Origin: Bifidobacterium boum
GTDB taxonomy: Bacteria > Actinomycetota > Actinomycetes > Actinomycetales > Bifidobacteriaceae
Direction of reading: 5' to 3'
Assembly (NCBI RefSeq): GCF_000741535.1
Contig: NZ_JGYQ01000006.1
Span: 1 to 64,000 of the forward strand
Length of the DNA: 64,000 bases
Shown here one piece after another: positions 45,553 to 53,820 of the stretch (its first letter is position 1; every line of letters starts with the position of its first letter). Made by a program: the position numbers and the translations under genes. The notes under the pieces were generated by a model. That model searched no databases and was not told the origin of the DNA. It was given only the letters and a program-made list of their open reading frames with translations.

Positions 45553-47976
45553 CTACTGGTTCTTACGCTGATTGGCCTGTCGCTGTTGCGAGCCGGACGC
45601 GGCCGACTTCTGATTACGAGCCGGCTTGGTCTCCGACGCTTGCGCCGCGGACTGTTTCGTGGCCTTAGCGGATTTTGCCGAGGATTTCGTCAAAGCGAGC
45701 ACATCCTCATTCGACTCGACCTGCCGCAGATTATTCGCTTCACGCTTAAGCCTCGGCGGTCGACGAGTCGACAGGAACAGCGGTTGCACCTCAATCAGCG
45801 GATTGTACGGCGCCAGACCGAACCATTTGACTGGAGACCCCGCCGCATGGCGGATCGCATACTTCATCTGCAGGGATAGCGCACCACGCTCAGAAATCGT
45901 GGATTCCGGCATCAACGCCTTATGGATCAGCACATACTTGATGGTGCCCACCCCTGGATCGGCGTCGAGCTTCGGATACTGCGACTTCTGCTGCGGCAGC
46001 TCGCCCGTATGCTCCAAATCGTGCATGATCTGGTGGATGTATGCAGGAATCGACTGGGACACCTTGAATCCAAGCTTGATCTTCACACGGAACAGGTAAT
46101 CCGTACCGAAATTCTCAACCGAATACTCGCGCGTGCACGGCTCGTCGGTCGTCTGCACCGAAACCGCCCACCAGGCGCGTGCACGCTTGGGATGGTCCGC
46201 GAAAATCGAGAAGAAGATATCAGTGTCAAGACGCTTCATTTCACTATCAGACGTCAGATACACGATATTGTCCGCGAAATACGGGATACGGAAGTCACCG
46301 TGCAGCTTCTCGAGCGCAGGCAGGAAATCCTTGCGCTTCATATGGCGGCGCTGTGATCGCTCGATCTTCGTACCGTCATTCCACGTGACCATGATTGTCA
46401 GGATCATCAGCGTGAGCAGCATCGTGAACCAACCACCATGCAGGAACTTCGCCATCGAGGCGATGAAGAACATGAACTGGATGGACAGGAACACGATCGA
46501 GAACACGATGGCCCCGACCTTGTGCCGGTTGTACCACATGTACACCGCGAGCAGCACGGTTGTCGTGATCATGGTGATAGTCAATGCGAGACCGTATGCG
46601 GCGGAAATATGTTCCGAATCGCGGAACAGGAACAGCACGGCGAGCGTGGAGACACACAGCACGCCATTGACCACCGGAATGTACAGCTGGCCGCGCGTGC
46701 GAGCCGGGTAGCGCACTTGCAGATGCGGCATCCAGTTGAGGCCGGTCGCTTCGGCGACCATCGTGAACGCACCAGTGATCAGCGCCTGCGAAGCGATGAT
46801 GCCTGCGGTGACCGACAACGCGACCGCAAGATAGCGCACGCCAGGGCTCATCATCTGGAAGAACGGGTTCAAGCTCTCCACGTCCTCAAGCGCCGAATTG
46901 TGCTGGTTGCGCAGCATCCACGCGCCCTGCCCGAAATAGTTGAACACGAGCGCGATCTTGATGAACGGCCAGGTGAAGTAGATATTGCCTCGGCCCACGT
47001 GGCCCATATCCGAATACAGCGCCTCGGCGCCCGTGGTCGACAGGAAGACCGTGCCCATGAGGGCGATGCCGGCCGCGTTATGCGGGCTGAACAGGAAGCG
47101 GATGCCGTACACCGGGTTGAGGGCGGCGAACACACTCCAATCGTTGCTCAGGTTGAACACGCCGACGACGGCGAGGAAGCCAAACCACACCATCACGATA
47201 CTGCCGAACACGCGGCCTATGCTTTCCGTGCCGCGAGACTGGACTGAGAACAGCAGCAGGATGATGATCGCGGTGATGATCATCGTCAGATTCGCGTTTT
47301 CCCGGAACATGGGTTCAAACACGGGAATGGTTTTCAAACCTTCGACTGCCGAGGAAATCGACACGGCCGGGGTGAGTACCGAATCCGCGAGGAATGCGGC
47401 ACCGCCAAGCATCGCGGGGATGGCCAGCCAGCCGCCATACTTGCGAATCAGCGAGTACAGGGCGAAGATGCCGCCCTCGCCTTTGTTATCGATGCGCATG
47501 GCGATCAGCACGTATTTCACGGTGGTGATTAGCGTGATCGACCAGAATACGAGGGACAGCACGCCGAGGATCGCTTCCCTATCGGCGTTCTGGATGCCGC
47601 CTTGCCCGTTGAGGAAGGTTTGCATCGTGTACAACGGCGACGTACCGATATCGCCGTAGACCACGCCCAAGGCGACAACCGCCATGGTGAATGTGACTTT
47701 GTTCGGACCGGATTGCACGCGTGTCCACCAGCGGCCGATAGCCCCCTTGGTCGCGGTTTTCGCGAGTTTTTCCGCTTCTTTATGTTCTTCTTCTTGCTGC
47801 TTGGCGATTACCTCGCGCTCTTCTTTGGTCGACGTCTTGCGAGAGACCTTGGGCGCGTTGGTGAAGGTATCGGCCTTCAGCAACGTCTCGCGCATACGTT
47901 CGTCAGCCTGCTGCTCTTGCGATTGCTTCGACTGATTGGCGGTATGCGAAGATTCACGCTGCCGTGATTCCGCCAT
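45553..47976 (-). CDS. kup: Low-affinity potassium uptake protein Kup
   Basis: An 807-residue K+/H+ symporter. The cytoplasmic N-terminus (about 90 residues, Glu/Lys-rich) precedes twelve membrane helices starting at ALGVVYGDIGTSPLY, the Kup hallmark, with IDNKGEGGIFALYSLI next. The C-terminal cytoplasmic domain runs from about residue 540 and ends in a Lys/Ala-rich tail of about 60 residues that is longer than in E. coli Kup. Start 47976 has GGAGGATATGTT upstream. A -35/-10 pair lies at 48077-48104. Confidence 0.95.
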   Translation of the reverse strand: MAESRQRESSHTANQSKQSQEQQADERMRETLLKADTFTNAPKVSRKTSTKEEREVIAKQQEEEHKEAEKLAKTATKGAIGRWWTRVQSGPNKVTFTMAVVALGVVYGDIGTSPLYTMQTFLNGQGGIQNADREAILGVLSLVFWSITLITTVKYVLIAMRIDNKGEGGIFALYSLIRKYGGWLAIPAMLGGAAFLADSVLTPAVSISSAVEGLKTIPVFEPMFRENANLTMIITAIIILLLFSVQSRGTESIGRVFGSIVMVWFGFLAVVGVFNLSNDWSVFAALNPVYGIRFLFSPHNAAGIALMGTVFLSTTGAEALYSDMGHVGRGNIYFTWPFIKIALVFNYFGQGAWMLRNQHNSALEDVESLNPFFQMMSPGVRYLAVALSVTAGIIASQALITGAFTMVAEATGLNWMPHLQVRYPARTRGQLYIPVVNGVLCVSTLAVLFLFRDSEHISAAYGLALTITMITTTVLLAVYMWYNRHKVGAIVFSIVFLSIQFMFFIASMAKFLHGGWFTMLLTLMILTIMVTWNDGTKIERSQRRHMKRKDFLPALEKLHGDFRIPYFADNIVYLTSDSEMKRLDTDIFFSIFADHPKRARAWWAVSVQTTDEPCTREYSVENFGTDYLFRVKIKLGFKVSQSIPAYIHQIMHDLEHTGELPQQKSQYPKLDADPGVGTIKYVLIHKALMPESTISERGALSLQMKYAIRHAAGSPVKWFGLAPYNPLIEVQPLFLSTRRPPRLKREANNLRQVESNEDVLALTKSSAKSAKATKQSAAQASETKPARNQKSAASGSQQRQANQRKNQ

Positions 47977-48076
47977 AACATATCCTCCATCGGCGGGGAC
48001 CATCCCCGCTCGTGAACTCTCATGTCCGGCAAACGAACCGCGATGCCATCACGATTCCTTTACAGACAGCCGCAAG

Positions 48077-48104
48077 TTTATACGACGGACGCGAGATATT
48101 GCAA
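48077..48104 (-). promoter_or_regulatory. Promoter of kup
   Basis: On the minus strand, TTGCAA (48104-48099) and TATAAA (48082-48077) are separated by 16 nt, about 100 bp before the start codon. A short GCGGGGA/TCCCCGC-type hairpin sits near the ribosome site (47994-48010). Confidence 0.6.
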
Positions 48105-48535
48105 AAATCCGGGCGCAATATGGGGGACATACGGAGGTTCTGCCTAATTTTTTACGGCCGCGCAACCGCCCGACGCCGACGACACCGGCATCCCGCAACC
48201 ACCGATTTCTCCCAGAGTCAGAAACCCGAAGATACGCCGCCATCCATGACACCCCGAACAACATCCCGCGCAGGAACCCCGAGGCACCAACGTAACCATC
48301 ACAACCTGCCGGAGATACCAGCACAACCAACCACCCCCGGATCACCCACGACACAGGAACCTCGAGATGCGCCATCATCTCCAACCACCCGACACACGAC
48401 CAATGCAGGAACGCGCAGGCATCAGCGTAACCGGCGCTACCTGCCAGAGATACCGGCACAAATCGCCATCCCCGGACAACTCGCCACGCAGCAACCCAAA
48501 GATGCACCGCCATCCGCGACTTGCCGCGCACCCGC
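48105..48535. other. Gene-free region between tatD-like and kup genes
   Basis: About 430 bp. Nearly all of it is repeat array B. A minus-strand frame of up to 186 codons stays open here (48609-48049) but looks like a by-product of the repeat. Confidence 0.6.
48170..48535. repeat. Degenerate 135-bp tandem repeat, array B
   Basis: GATRCRCC-type blocks start at 48231, 48366 and 48501, exactly 135 bp apart. CTGCCRGAGATACCRGCACAA, shown here with two variable bases and 21 long in all, recurs at 48306 and 48441, also 135 bp apart. Within a unit the two GAT-blocks are 83 and 52 bp apart, as in array A. Confidence 0.8.
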
Positions 48536-49495
48536 TCAAACGCCATACACCTCGCGCGTGGTACGTCGGGTGGCGCGCGCGACCTCGGCGATCGGCAGAT
48601 CAAAGACATCGGCGAGCGCGGCGAGCGTATACGGGATCATGTACGGCGCGTTGGTGCGGCCTCGGTAGGGCATCGGAGTCAAATACGGCGCATCCGTCTC
48701 CACCATGATGTGGTCGAGACCCACCAGCCGAGCCGACTCACGGATCCCGTCATTACCCTTATAGCTGACCGTTCCCGAAAAGCTCAGATACCAGCCGTGT
48801 TCCGCGGCGACGCGTCCCATGTCGGCGTCACCGGAATAGCTGTGGAACACCGTGCGTTCGGGACTGCCGTCCGCGAGTAGTGTATCGATGACTTCCCTAT
48901 GCGAGTCGCGGTCGTGGATCTGCATGGGCAGACCCAGCTCCTTGGCGAGCGCGATATGGTCGCGGAAGGCTTGCCGTTGCAGTTCTTTGGCGCCCTCACC
49001 CGTGCGGAACAGGTCCATGCCGGTTTCGCCGATGGCCACCACTTCATGCGGATGGTCGAGCGCCAGTCGGTGTACGCGTGCGAGCGCGTCTTCGAAACTG
49101 ACGTCGTGGTACGGCTTGTAGCTCAATGGCAGGCCATCCGGTCCGGGAACACCGCGATGCCCGTGCAGCACGGCCTCATTGGGATGAATGGCGAGCGCCG
49201 CGTGCACGGTACCCGGATGGTCGAGAGCCATCTGCACAGCGGTATTAAGGTTCGGATATTCGCATCCGACATCAATGACGCCTTCAACACCGACGGCTTG
49301 CGCTTGGGCGAGCAGTTCTTCGACCGAGTACACGGGTACCGGCGGCTGATCGCGTTCGATGGCCTGCCGGTTCATTTCGCGGGCGAAGGGGACGACGCTG
49401 GCCACATGCGTGTGATTGTCGATGACTTGCGCGTCGGCGGGGAGCGGTTCGGGGGCGGGCGCCCAACTGCGGTCGCGATGATGATGCTTGGACAT
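48536..49495 (-). CDS. TatD family metal-dependent hydrolase
   Basis: A 319-residue TIM-barrel hydrolase, probably a DNase or exonuclease acting in nucleic-acid quality control. Metal ligands appear in DNHTHVASV, the glutamate in IGETGMDLFR, the histidines in IHDRD and VFHSYSGD, and the aspartate in VETDAPYLTP. Start 49495 gives a family-like N-terminus; the frame is open to 49657 but overlaps the pepC upstream region. A tatD gene near metG is common in Actinobacteria; here metG is 5.5 kb away. Divergent from pepC. Confidence 0.92.
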   Translation of the reverse strand: MSKHHHRDRSWAPAPEPLPADAQVIDNHTHVASVVPFAREMNRQAIERDQPPVPVYSVEELLAQAQAVGVEGVIDVGCEYPNLNTAVQMALDHPGTVHAALAIHPNEAVLHGHRGVPGPDGLPLSYKPYHDVSFEDALARVHRLALDHPHEVVAIGETGMDLFRTGEGAKELQRQAFRDHIALAKELGLPMQIHDRDSHREVIDTLLADGSPERTVFHSYSGDADMGRVAAEHGWYLSFSGTVSYKGNDGIRESARLVGLDHIMVETDAPYLTPMPYRGRTNAPYMIPYTLAALADVFDLPIAEVARATRRTTREVYGV

Positions 49496-49590
49496 GGCTT
49501 CCAGTCTAATCGGGGGCGGTCGCGTGATGGTTCTGCCCCGTGGCTGCCCGGAACCGGCGCGGAGTACGATGTTGGTTCTGACAAAGGCAC

Positions 49591-49620
49591 ATGCACACAC
49601 ATGCGTACACATGCGTACAC
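49591..49620 (+). repeat. Three tandem decamers before pepC
   Basis: ATGCACACAC, ATGCGTACAC, ATGCGTACAC in direct succession, ending 14 nt before the pepC start and just ahead of its ribosome site. Confidence 0.75.
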
Positions 49621-49634
49621 GAGCAAGGAGCATT

Positions 49635-51089
49635 ATGGCGAATGACGACACCACCAATCCGACCGATCAGAAAGCGCTGCGCCCTGGGCAGCTGCGCGAG
49701 TTTTCCCGCCGGTTCAACGCCGACCGGGCGAACGCGGTTGCGGCGAACGCTGCCACAAGTGCGGGCGTGTTGAAGGCAGCCACCGATTATCATGGCGTGC
49801 GCGCGTTGCCGCGTAATTTCTCGATCGAACTCAAGCAAGGGTCGATTACGAATCAGGAGCGTTCCGGCCGCTGCTGGATGTTCGCCTCGCTCAACACCCT
49901 GCGTTACGAGCTGATGCATCGTTGGAAGCTTGAGGATTTCGAGTTTTCTGAGTCCTACTTGTTCTTCTGGGATGCGGTCGAAAAATCGAATACGTATCTG
50001 GAGAACGTGCTCACGACATTGGACGAGCCGACCGACAGCCGCGTGTTCGAAATCATCAATGACACGGTGGCCGATGACGGCGGCTGGTGGCAGATGTTCG
50101 TCGCCTTGGTCAACAAATATGGTCTGGTCCCGAAATCAGCGTATCCGGAATCCGCGAATTCCCGCAATTCCGACGCGTTCAAGCAGTATCTGAACACCAA
50201 GCTGCGCGAATTCGCCGCCGACTTGCGTGACCGTCACGCGGCGGGCGACAGCGTAGATGCGTTGCGTGAGAGAAAAACCGAGGATATGGCGACGGTGTAC
50301 CGCATCTGCTGCATCGCGCTCGGCGAACCGCCGGAACGCTTTGATTTCCTGGCCCGCGCCAAGGACGATGATGATGCCGACGGCAAGAAGGGCGCCGACA
50401 AGACAACGGACGCCAAGGATACCAAGGATACCGGTGAGGACGGCCGCGACGACCGTCCTCAGATCCGCGAATACGGCATCACGCCGCTCGAATTCATGCA
50501 CAAATACGTGCCGGTGGATGTGAACGACTCGGTCACCCTGTGCAACGCGCCGATGGCCCGCACCCCGTTCGGCAAGCGGTACCGGATCAAGTGGACGGCG
50601 AATGTGGCGGAAGCCGGGGATATGGAGTTCGTCAACGTGCCGCTTGACGTGTTCCGCAAGGCGGCGGTCGACCAGCTCAGCGCCGGCCACCCGATCTGGT
50701 TCGCGTGTGATTGCATGCAGTTCTCGCTGCGTGACGCCGGGATTTTCGACCGCGGCACCGTGCGCGTGGACCAATTGTTCGGCACCGAGTTCACCTTTGA
50801 TAAGGGTCAGGGCTTGGAATACTGGGATTGTGCGAGCAATCACGCGATGACGCTGACCGGCGTGAACCTGGATGCCGACGGCAGGCCGAATCGTTGGAAG
50901 GTTGAGAACAGCTGGGGCAAGGATGCCGGCGAGGACGGCTATTATGTCGCGTCCGCGGATTGGTTCGACCGTTTTGTCACCGAGCTGATCATCCGCAAAG
51001 AATATCTGGACGAGGCAACGAAGGCGATCCTCGAAACCGAGCCGGTGGATATCGAGCCGTGGCAGCCGCTGACCCGCCGCTGCGACTGA
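49635..51089 (+). CDS. pepC: Aminopeptidase C (bleomycin-hydrolase family)
   Basis: A 484-residue cytoplasmic cysteine peptidase that trims peptides from the N-terminus, usually a hexamer. The papain-like catalytic triad is Cys in SGRCWMFA, His in SNHAMTLTG and Asn in VENSWGKD. An unusual acidic insert near residues 240-275 (DDDDADGKKGADKTTDAK and more) adds to the length compared with Lactobacillus PepC (about 450). Start 49635 follows GCAAGGAG at 4 nt. Two hairpins of a shared family follow the stop. Confidence 0.94.
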   Translation: MANDDTTNPTDQKALRPGQLREFSRRFNADRANAVAANAATSAGVLKAATDYHGVRALPRNFSIELKQGSITNQERSGRCWMFASLNTLRYELMHRWKLEDFEFSESYLFFWDAVEKSNTYLENVLTTLDEPTDSRVFEIINDTVADDGGWWQMFVALVNKYGLVPKSAYPESANSRNSDAFKQYLNTKLREFAADLRDRHAAGDSVDALRERKTEDMATVYRICCIALGEPPERFDFLARAKDDDDADGKKGADKTTDAKDTKDTGEDGRDDRPQIREYGITPLEFMHKYVPVDVNDSVTLCNAPMARTPFGKRYRIKWTANVAEAGDMEFVNVPLDVFRKAAVDQLSAGHPIWFACDCMQFSLRDAGIFDRGTVRVDQLFGTEFTFDKGQGLEYWDCASNHAMTLTGVNLDADGRPNRWKVENSWGKDAGEDGYYVASADWFDRFVTELIIRKEYLDEATKAILETEPVDIEPWQPLTRRCD

Positions 51090-51106
51090 GACCCTCACCA
51101 CCACCC

Positions 51107-51148
51107 GCTTCTGCCGACGCTGAGAGTCCTGTCAGTGTCGGTAGAAGC
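51107..51148 (+). terminator. Hairpin 1 after pepC (TCTGCCGACGCTGA family)
   Basis: GCTTCTGCCGACGCTGA and TCAGTGTCGGTAGAAGC match at 15 of 17 positions, 18 bp after the stop. No T-run. Confidence 0.6.
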
Positions 51149-51155
51149 TACATCT

Positions 51156-51203
51156 CCACCGTCTACCGACGCTCAGGGGCACGTCAGCGTCGGCAGAGGG
51201 TGG
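51156..51203 (+). repeat. Hairpin 2 after pepC (same family)
   Basis: TCTACCGACGCT and AGCGTCGGCAGA match at 11 of 12 positions, flanked by CCACC and GGTGG. It follows hairpin 1 directly. Confidence 0.6.
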
Positions 51204-51207
51204 AGAA

Positions 51208-51238
51208 AAGAAGAAACCCGGCGGTTGGAGCCACCGGG
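51208..51238 (-). terminator. Terminator of the HxlR gene
   Basis: On the minus strand CCCGGTGG and CCGCCGGG form a stem followed by TTTCTTCTTTTC. It lies about 190 bp past the hxlR stop. Confidence 0.55.
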
Positions 51239-51423
51239 CGAGAGAGAAGAGAGAAGAAGGGGTTCAATTATGGGGTCCTCGCGGGCCTCGCCATCGGTCG
51301 AACCGTTGACATGATTTATATAACCGCCTGATTCTTAGAGTAACAATGCGCGTTTCTGAGAATAGTCTGGCAATTCTGTAACGAAATTGTGCCGAAAGGT
51401 GTCTCACGTCATGCCGCGCACAG

Positions 51424-51783
51424 TTACCGTACGGTTGCGGCGACTTTCTTCTTGTACGCCGTCCCCCACTGTTCCAGCGAGTCAAGCACCGGCTTCAGGC
51501 TTCGGCCGAGCGGGGTCAGCGAGTATTCCACTCGTGGCGGAACCTCCGCATACACATGACGTTCGACCAGCCCGGACGCCTCCATTTCACGCAGCTTGGC
51601 GGTCAATACTTTCTGCGAGACGCCGCCGATGGACTGCTTGAGCTCCCCGAAACGCTTGGTGCCGGGCATCAGATCGCGCAACACAAGCACTTCCCACTTG
51701 TTGCCAATCAGCTTGAGCGTGGTTTCGACCGGGCAGGCCGGCAAATCCTGGGACGACACGCCGAGAGCCGTCTTTTCGGTCAT
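51424..51783 (-). CDS. HxlR family transcriptional regulator
   Basis: A 119-residue winged-helix repressor type. Core blocks are CPVETTLKLIGNKWEVLVLRD, here quoted only in part (CPVETTLKLIGNKW), then GTKRFGELKQSIGGVSQKVL and the wing with PPRVEYSLTPLG. The single Cys near residue 17 sits where redox- or quinone-sensing HxlR proteins (YodB, HypR, QorR) have their sensor cysteine. The start follows GAGGAG. It is divergent from an NAD(P)-binding protein gene, the usual partner of such sensors. Confidence 0.92.
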   Translation of the reverse strand: MTEKTALGVSSQDLPACPVETTLKLIGNKWEVLVLRDLMPGTKRFGELKQSIGGVSQKVLTAKLREMEASGLVERHVYAEVPPRVEYSLTPLGRSLKPVLDSLEQWGTAYKKKVAATVR

Positions 51784-51857
51784 GATTTTTGCTCCTCGTT
51801 TTCCTTGAAACTATCAAATTGTTACCGATTAGTACCCAAGGCACTTTCCCTTGCTTG

Positions 51858-51907
51858 GTTTCTTTTTGTAACTATACGCGCTATAGTCAATAGTGTCAAA
51901 AAGAAAC
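51858..51907. promoter_or_regulatory. Nested palindromic operator between hxlR and the oxidoreductase gene
   Basis: Outer arms GTTTCTTTTTG (51858-51868) and CAAAAAGAAAC (51897-51907) are exact inverted repeats. Within them ACTATA-CGCGC-TATAGT (51871-51887) is a second perfect palindrome. This is the likely HxlR binding site controlling both genes. Confidence 0.7.
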
Positions 51908-52005
51908 GGAGGTTCAAAAAGATACTGATATGCTTCGCAGCGCGGTCATCCGACCGGCAGCGCGCCACGGATCGAACTTGAACCAACAAACAGAGAGGAA
52001 CACCA

Positions 52006-52638
52006 ATGACCCCCATCGCAGTTGTTGCAGCAAACGGCAAGGCCGGCAAGCTCATCGTCAAGGAAGCCGTCGATCGCGGCTTCGACGTCACCGCCGTCGT
52101 GCGCGGCGAGAACAAGACCAACGCCCAGCACGCCATCATCAAGGACCTGTTCGACCTGACCGCCGACGACCTCAAGGGCTTCGACGCGGTCGTGGACGCC
52201 TTCGGCGCCTGGACCCCCGACACCCTGTCACAACACTCCACCTCGCTCAAGCACCTGGCGGACATTCTCTCGGGCACCGACACGCGTCTCATCGTGGTCG
52301 GCGGCGCAGGCTCGCTGTACGTGGACCCCGAGCACAAGACACAGCTCGTTGACACCCCGGACTTCCCGGACGCGTTCAAGCCGCTCGCCAAGGCACAGGG
52401 CAAGGCCCTCGCCGAGCTGCGCGAGCGCAAGGACGTGCGCTGGACCTTCGTTTCCCCGGCTGCCGATTTCCAGGCTGACGGCGAGCGCACCGGCAAGTAT
52501 ATTCTCGCCGGCGAAGAGCTGAAGCTCAACGATCGCGGCGAATCCATCATCAGCTATGCCGATTATGCCATCGCCATCGTTGATGAGATCGCCGAGGGCA
52601 ACCATATCGGCCAGCGCATCTCCGTGATGCGCGCCTGA
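52006..52638 (+). CDS. NAD(P)-binding atypical SDR (NmrA/YwnB-like)
   Basis: A 210-residue single Rossmann-domain protein. The nucleotide-binding start is IAVVAANGKAGKLIVKEA, followed by VTAVVRGE and VVDAFGAW, and LIVVGGAGSLYV marks the middle. Members of this class act as redox sensors or as quinone/aldehyde reductases. The Ser-Tyr-Lys triad of classical SDRs is not evident, although Tyr appears in LYVDP. AGAGAGGAA precedes the start. Its place opposite an HxlR gene suggests induction by reactive electrophiles or quinones. Confidence 0.88.
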   Translation: MTPIAVVAANGKAGKLIVKEAVDRGFDVTAVVRGENKTNAQHAIIKDLFDLTADDLKGFDAVVDAFGAWTPDTLSQHSTSLKHLADILSGTDTRLIVVGGAGSLYVDPEHKTQLVDTPDFPDAFKPLAKAQGKALAELRERKDVRWTFVSPAADFQADGERTGKYILAGEELKLNDRGESIISYADYAIAIVDEIAEGNHIGQRISVMRA

Positions 52639-52688
52639 GCCCGAGCCGCGCCCTTGCCGCTCTTCGCGATAATCGACGTCAAGCCAAT

Positions 52689-52732
52689 GCCCACCTCCCA
52701 CAACCGGTACGATACCGTCATGAGAGGTGGGC
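52689..52732 (+). terminator. Terminator of the NAD(P)-binding protein gene
   Basis: GCCCACCTC pairs perfectly with GAGGTGGGC and is followed by TTGTCTGT, 50 bp after the stop. Confidence 0.6.
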
Positions 52733-52814
52733 TTGTCTGTCACGCGATGTTACGAGCGCGCCCCGGGGCACGAGACAAACCCAAAACGGCCCCCCACCCC
52801 CAGAAAGGCATGAC

Positions 52815-53717
52815 ATGAACCAGCTTGCGCAACGCTTGACACCGCTGGTGAGCTACCTTGCCGACGAACGCGCCCACACCGGCGGCTGGACGCCGGGTAT
52901 CCGCACCGATGAAGCGGCCCTGTCCGCCATGACCGCGCAGGACCTGTGGGCGCTGTTCCGTGCATTCGTGAACACGCGCGAACCGATCGAGCCGGACAAG
53001 GGGTGGCTCAAGGACCAGGACGCCCTGTTGCACGATATCATCGCAGACCGGGGTATCACCGCCATCGACGACGCCTGCGTCATCCCTTCCGCGACCGACC
53101 CGCGGCTGCGGTTGTGGCGCGGCGATATCACCGCGATTCGGGCGGATGCCATCGTCAACGCGGCCAACAGCGAGATGCTGGGGTGCTGGGCGCCGGGGCA
53201 TCTGTGCATAGACAACGCCATTCACACCTTCGCAGGCGTCGAACTGCGCCTGGAATGCGCGCGGATTATGCGCGAACAAGGCACGCCCGAGGCGACCGGA
53301 CGCGCGAAAATCACACCGGGGTACAATCTGCCGGCTACGCATGTCATCCATACCGTCGGCCCAATCGCCGCCGGACACCCCAGCGACCGCGACCGCGAAC
53401 TGCTCGCCTCAAGCTATCGCAGCTGCCTCGATCTCGCCGTCGCACACGGCCTGCACAGCATCGTGTTCTGCTGCATCAGCACTGGGGTCTTCGGCTTCCC
53501 ACAGCAGGAGGCAGCTGAAATCGCCGTGCGCACTGTGCGTGCGTGGCTTGACCGGCATGCGGACACAAGCGCCAGGGCCGACCGATCAGGCGAACCGGCC
53601 GATTCAGACCACGACAGCACTCCGACAACGCCGACCGTCATCTTCGACGTCTTCGGCGAGGCGGACGAGCATATCTACCGCCAGCTGCTCGGCATTCCCG
53701 GGAACCAGGCGGCATAG
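52815..53717 (+). CDS. Zinc-type macrodomain protein (ADP-ribosyl hydrolase)
   Basis: A 300-residue protein. A ~90-residue helical N-terminus (LAQRLTPLVSYLADER) precedes a macrodomain with IVNAANSEMLGCWAPGH. The zinc ligands typical of SirTM-linked macrodomains are present as Cys124, His129 and Cys131, and ISTGVFGFP closes the ADP-ribose pocket. It is expected to remove the mono-ADP-ribose that SirTM adds. A ~25-residue acidic/Ser linker near 240-265 is unusual. The ribosome site is AGAAAGG. It precedes the SirTM gene by 103 bp. Confidence 0.92.
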   Translation: MNQLAQRLTPLVSYLADERAHTGGWTPGIRTDEAALSAMTAQDLWALFRAFVNTREPIEPDKGWLKDQDALLHDIIADRGITAIDDACVIPSATDPRLRLWRGDITAIRADAIVNAANSEMLGCWAPGHLCIDNAIHTFAGVELRLECARIMREQGTPEATGRAKITPGYNLPATHVIHTVGPIAAGHPSDRDRELLASSYRSCLDLAVAHGLHSIVFCCISTGVFGFPQQEAAEIAVRTVRAWLDRHADTSARADRSGEPADSDHDSTPTTPTVIFDVFGEADEHIYRQLLGIPGNQAA

Positions 53718-53728
53718 GCGGCAAGCAC

Positions 53729-53780
53729 ACCGCCGACCCACACCGCCGGACCCACAGCGCCGACCCCACAGCGCGCCAGC
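53729..53780 (+). repeat. Short tandem repeats between macrodomain and SirTM genes
   Basis: About four imperfect copies of a 13- to 14-bp unit close to ACCCACAGCGCCG, just before the SirTM ribosome site region. Confidence 0.55.
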
Positions 53781-53820
53781 ATCCATCACAACCCCGCGGA
53801 ACCCGCAGAAAGAAGCCACC

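Noticed and set aside
38530-48535. Repeat arrays A and B as CRISPR arrays.
   Set aside because: Units are long, degenerate and contiguous, without short identical repeats and unique spacers, and no cas genes are present.
51240-51331. A 13-codon plus-strand frame behind AAGGGG after pepC.
   Set aside because: Very short, in a purine-rich stretch where such ribosome-site look-alikes are expected, with no conservation evidence available.
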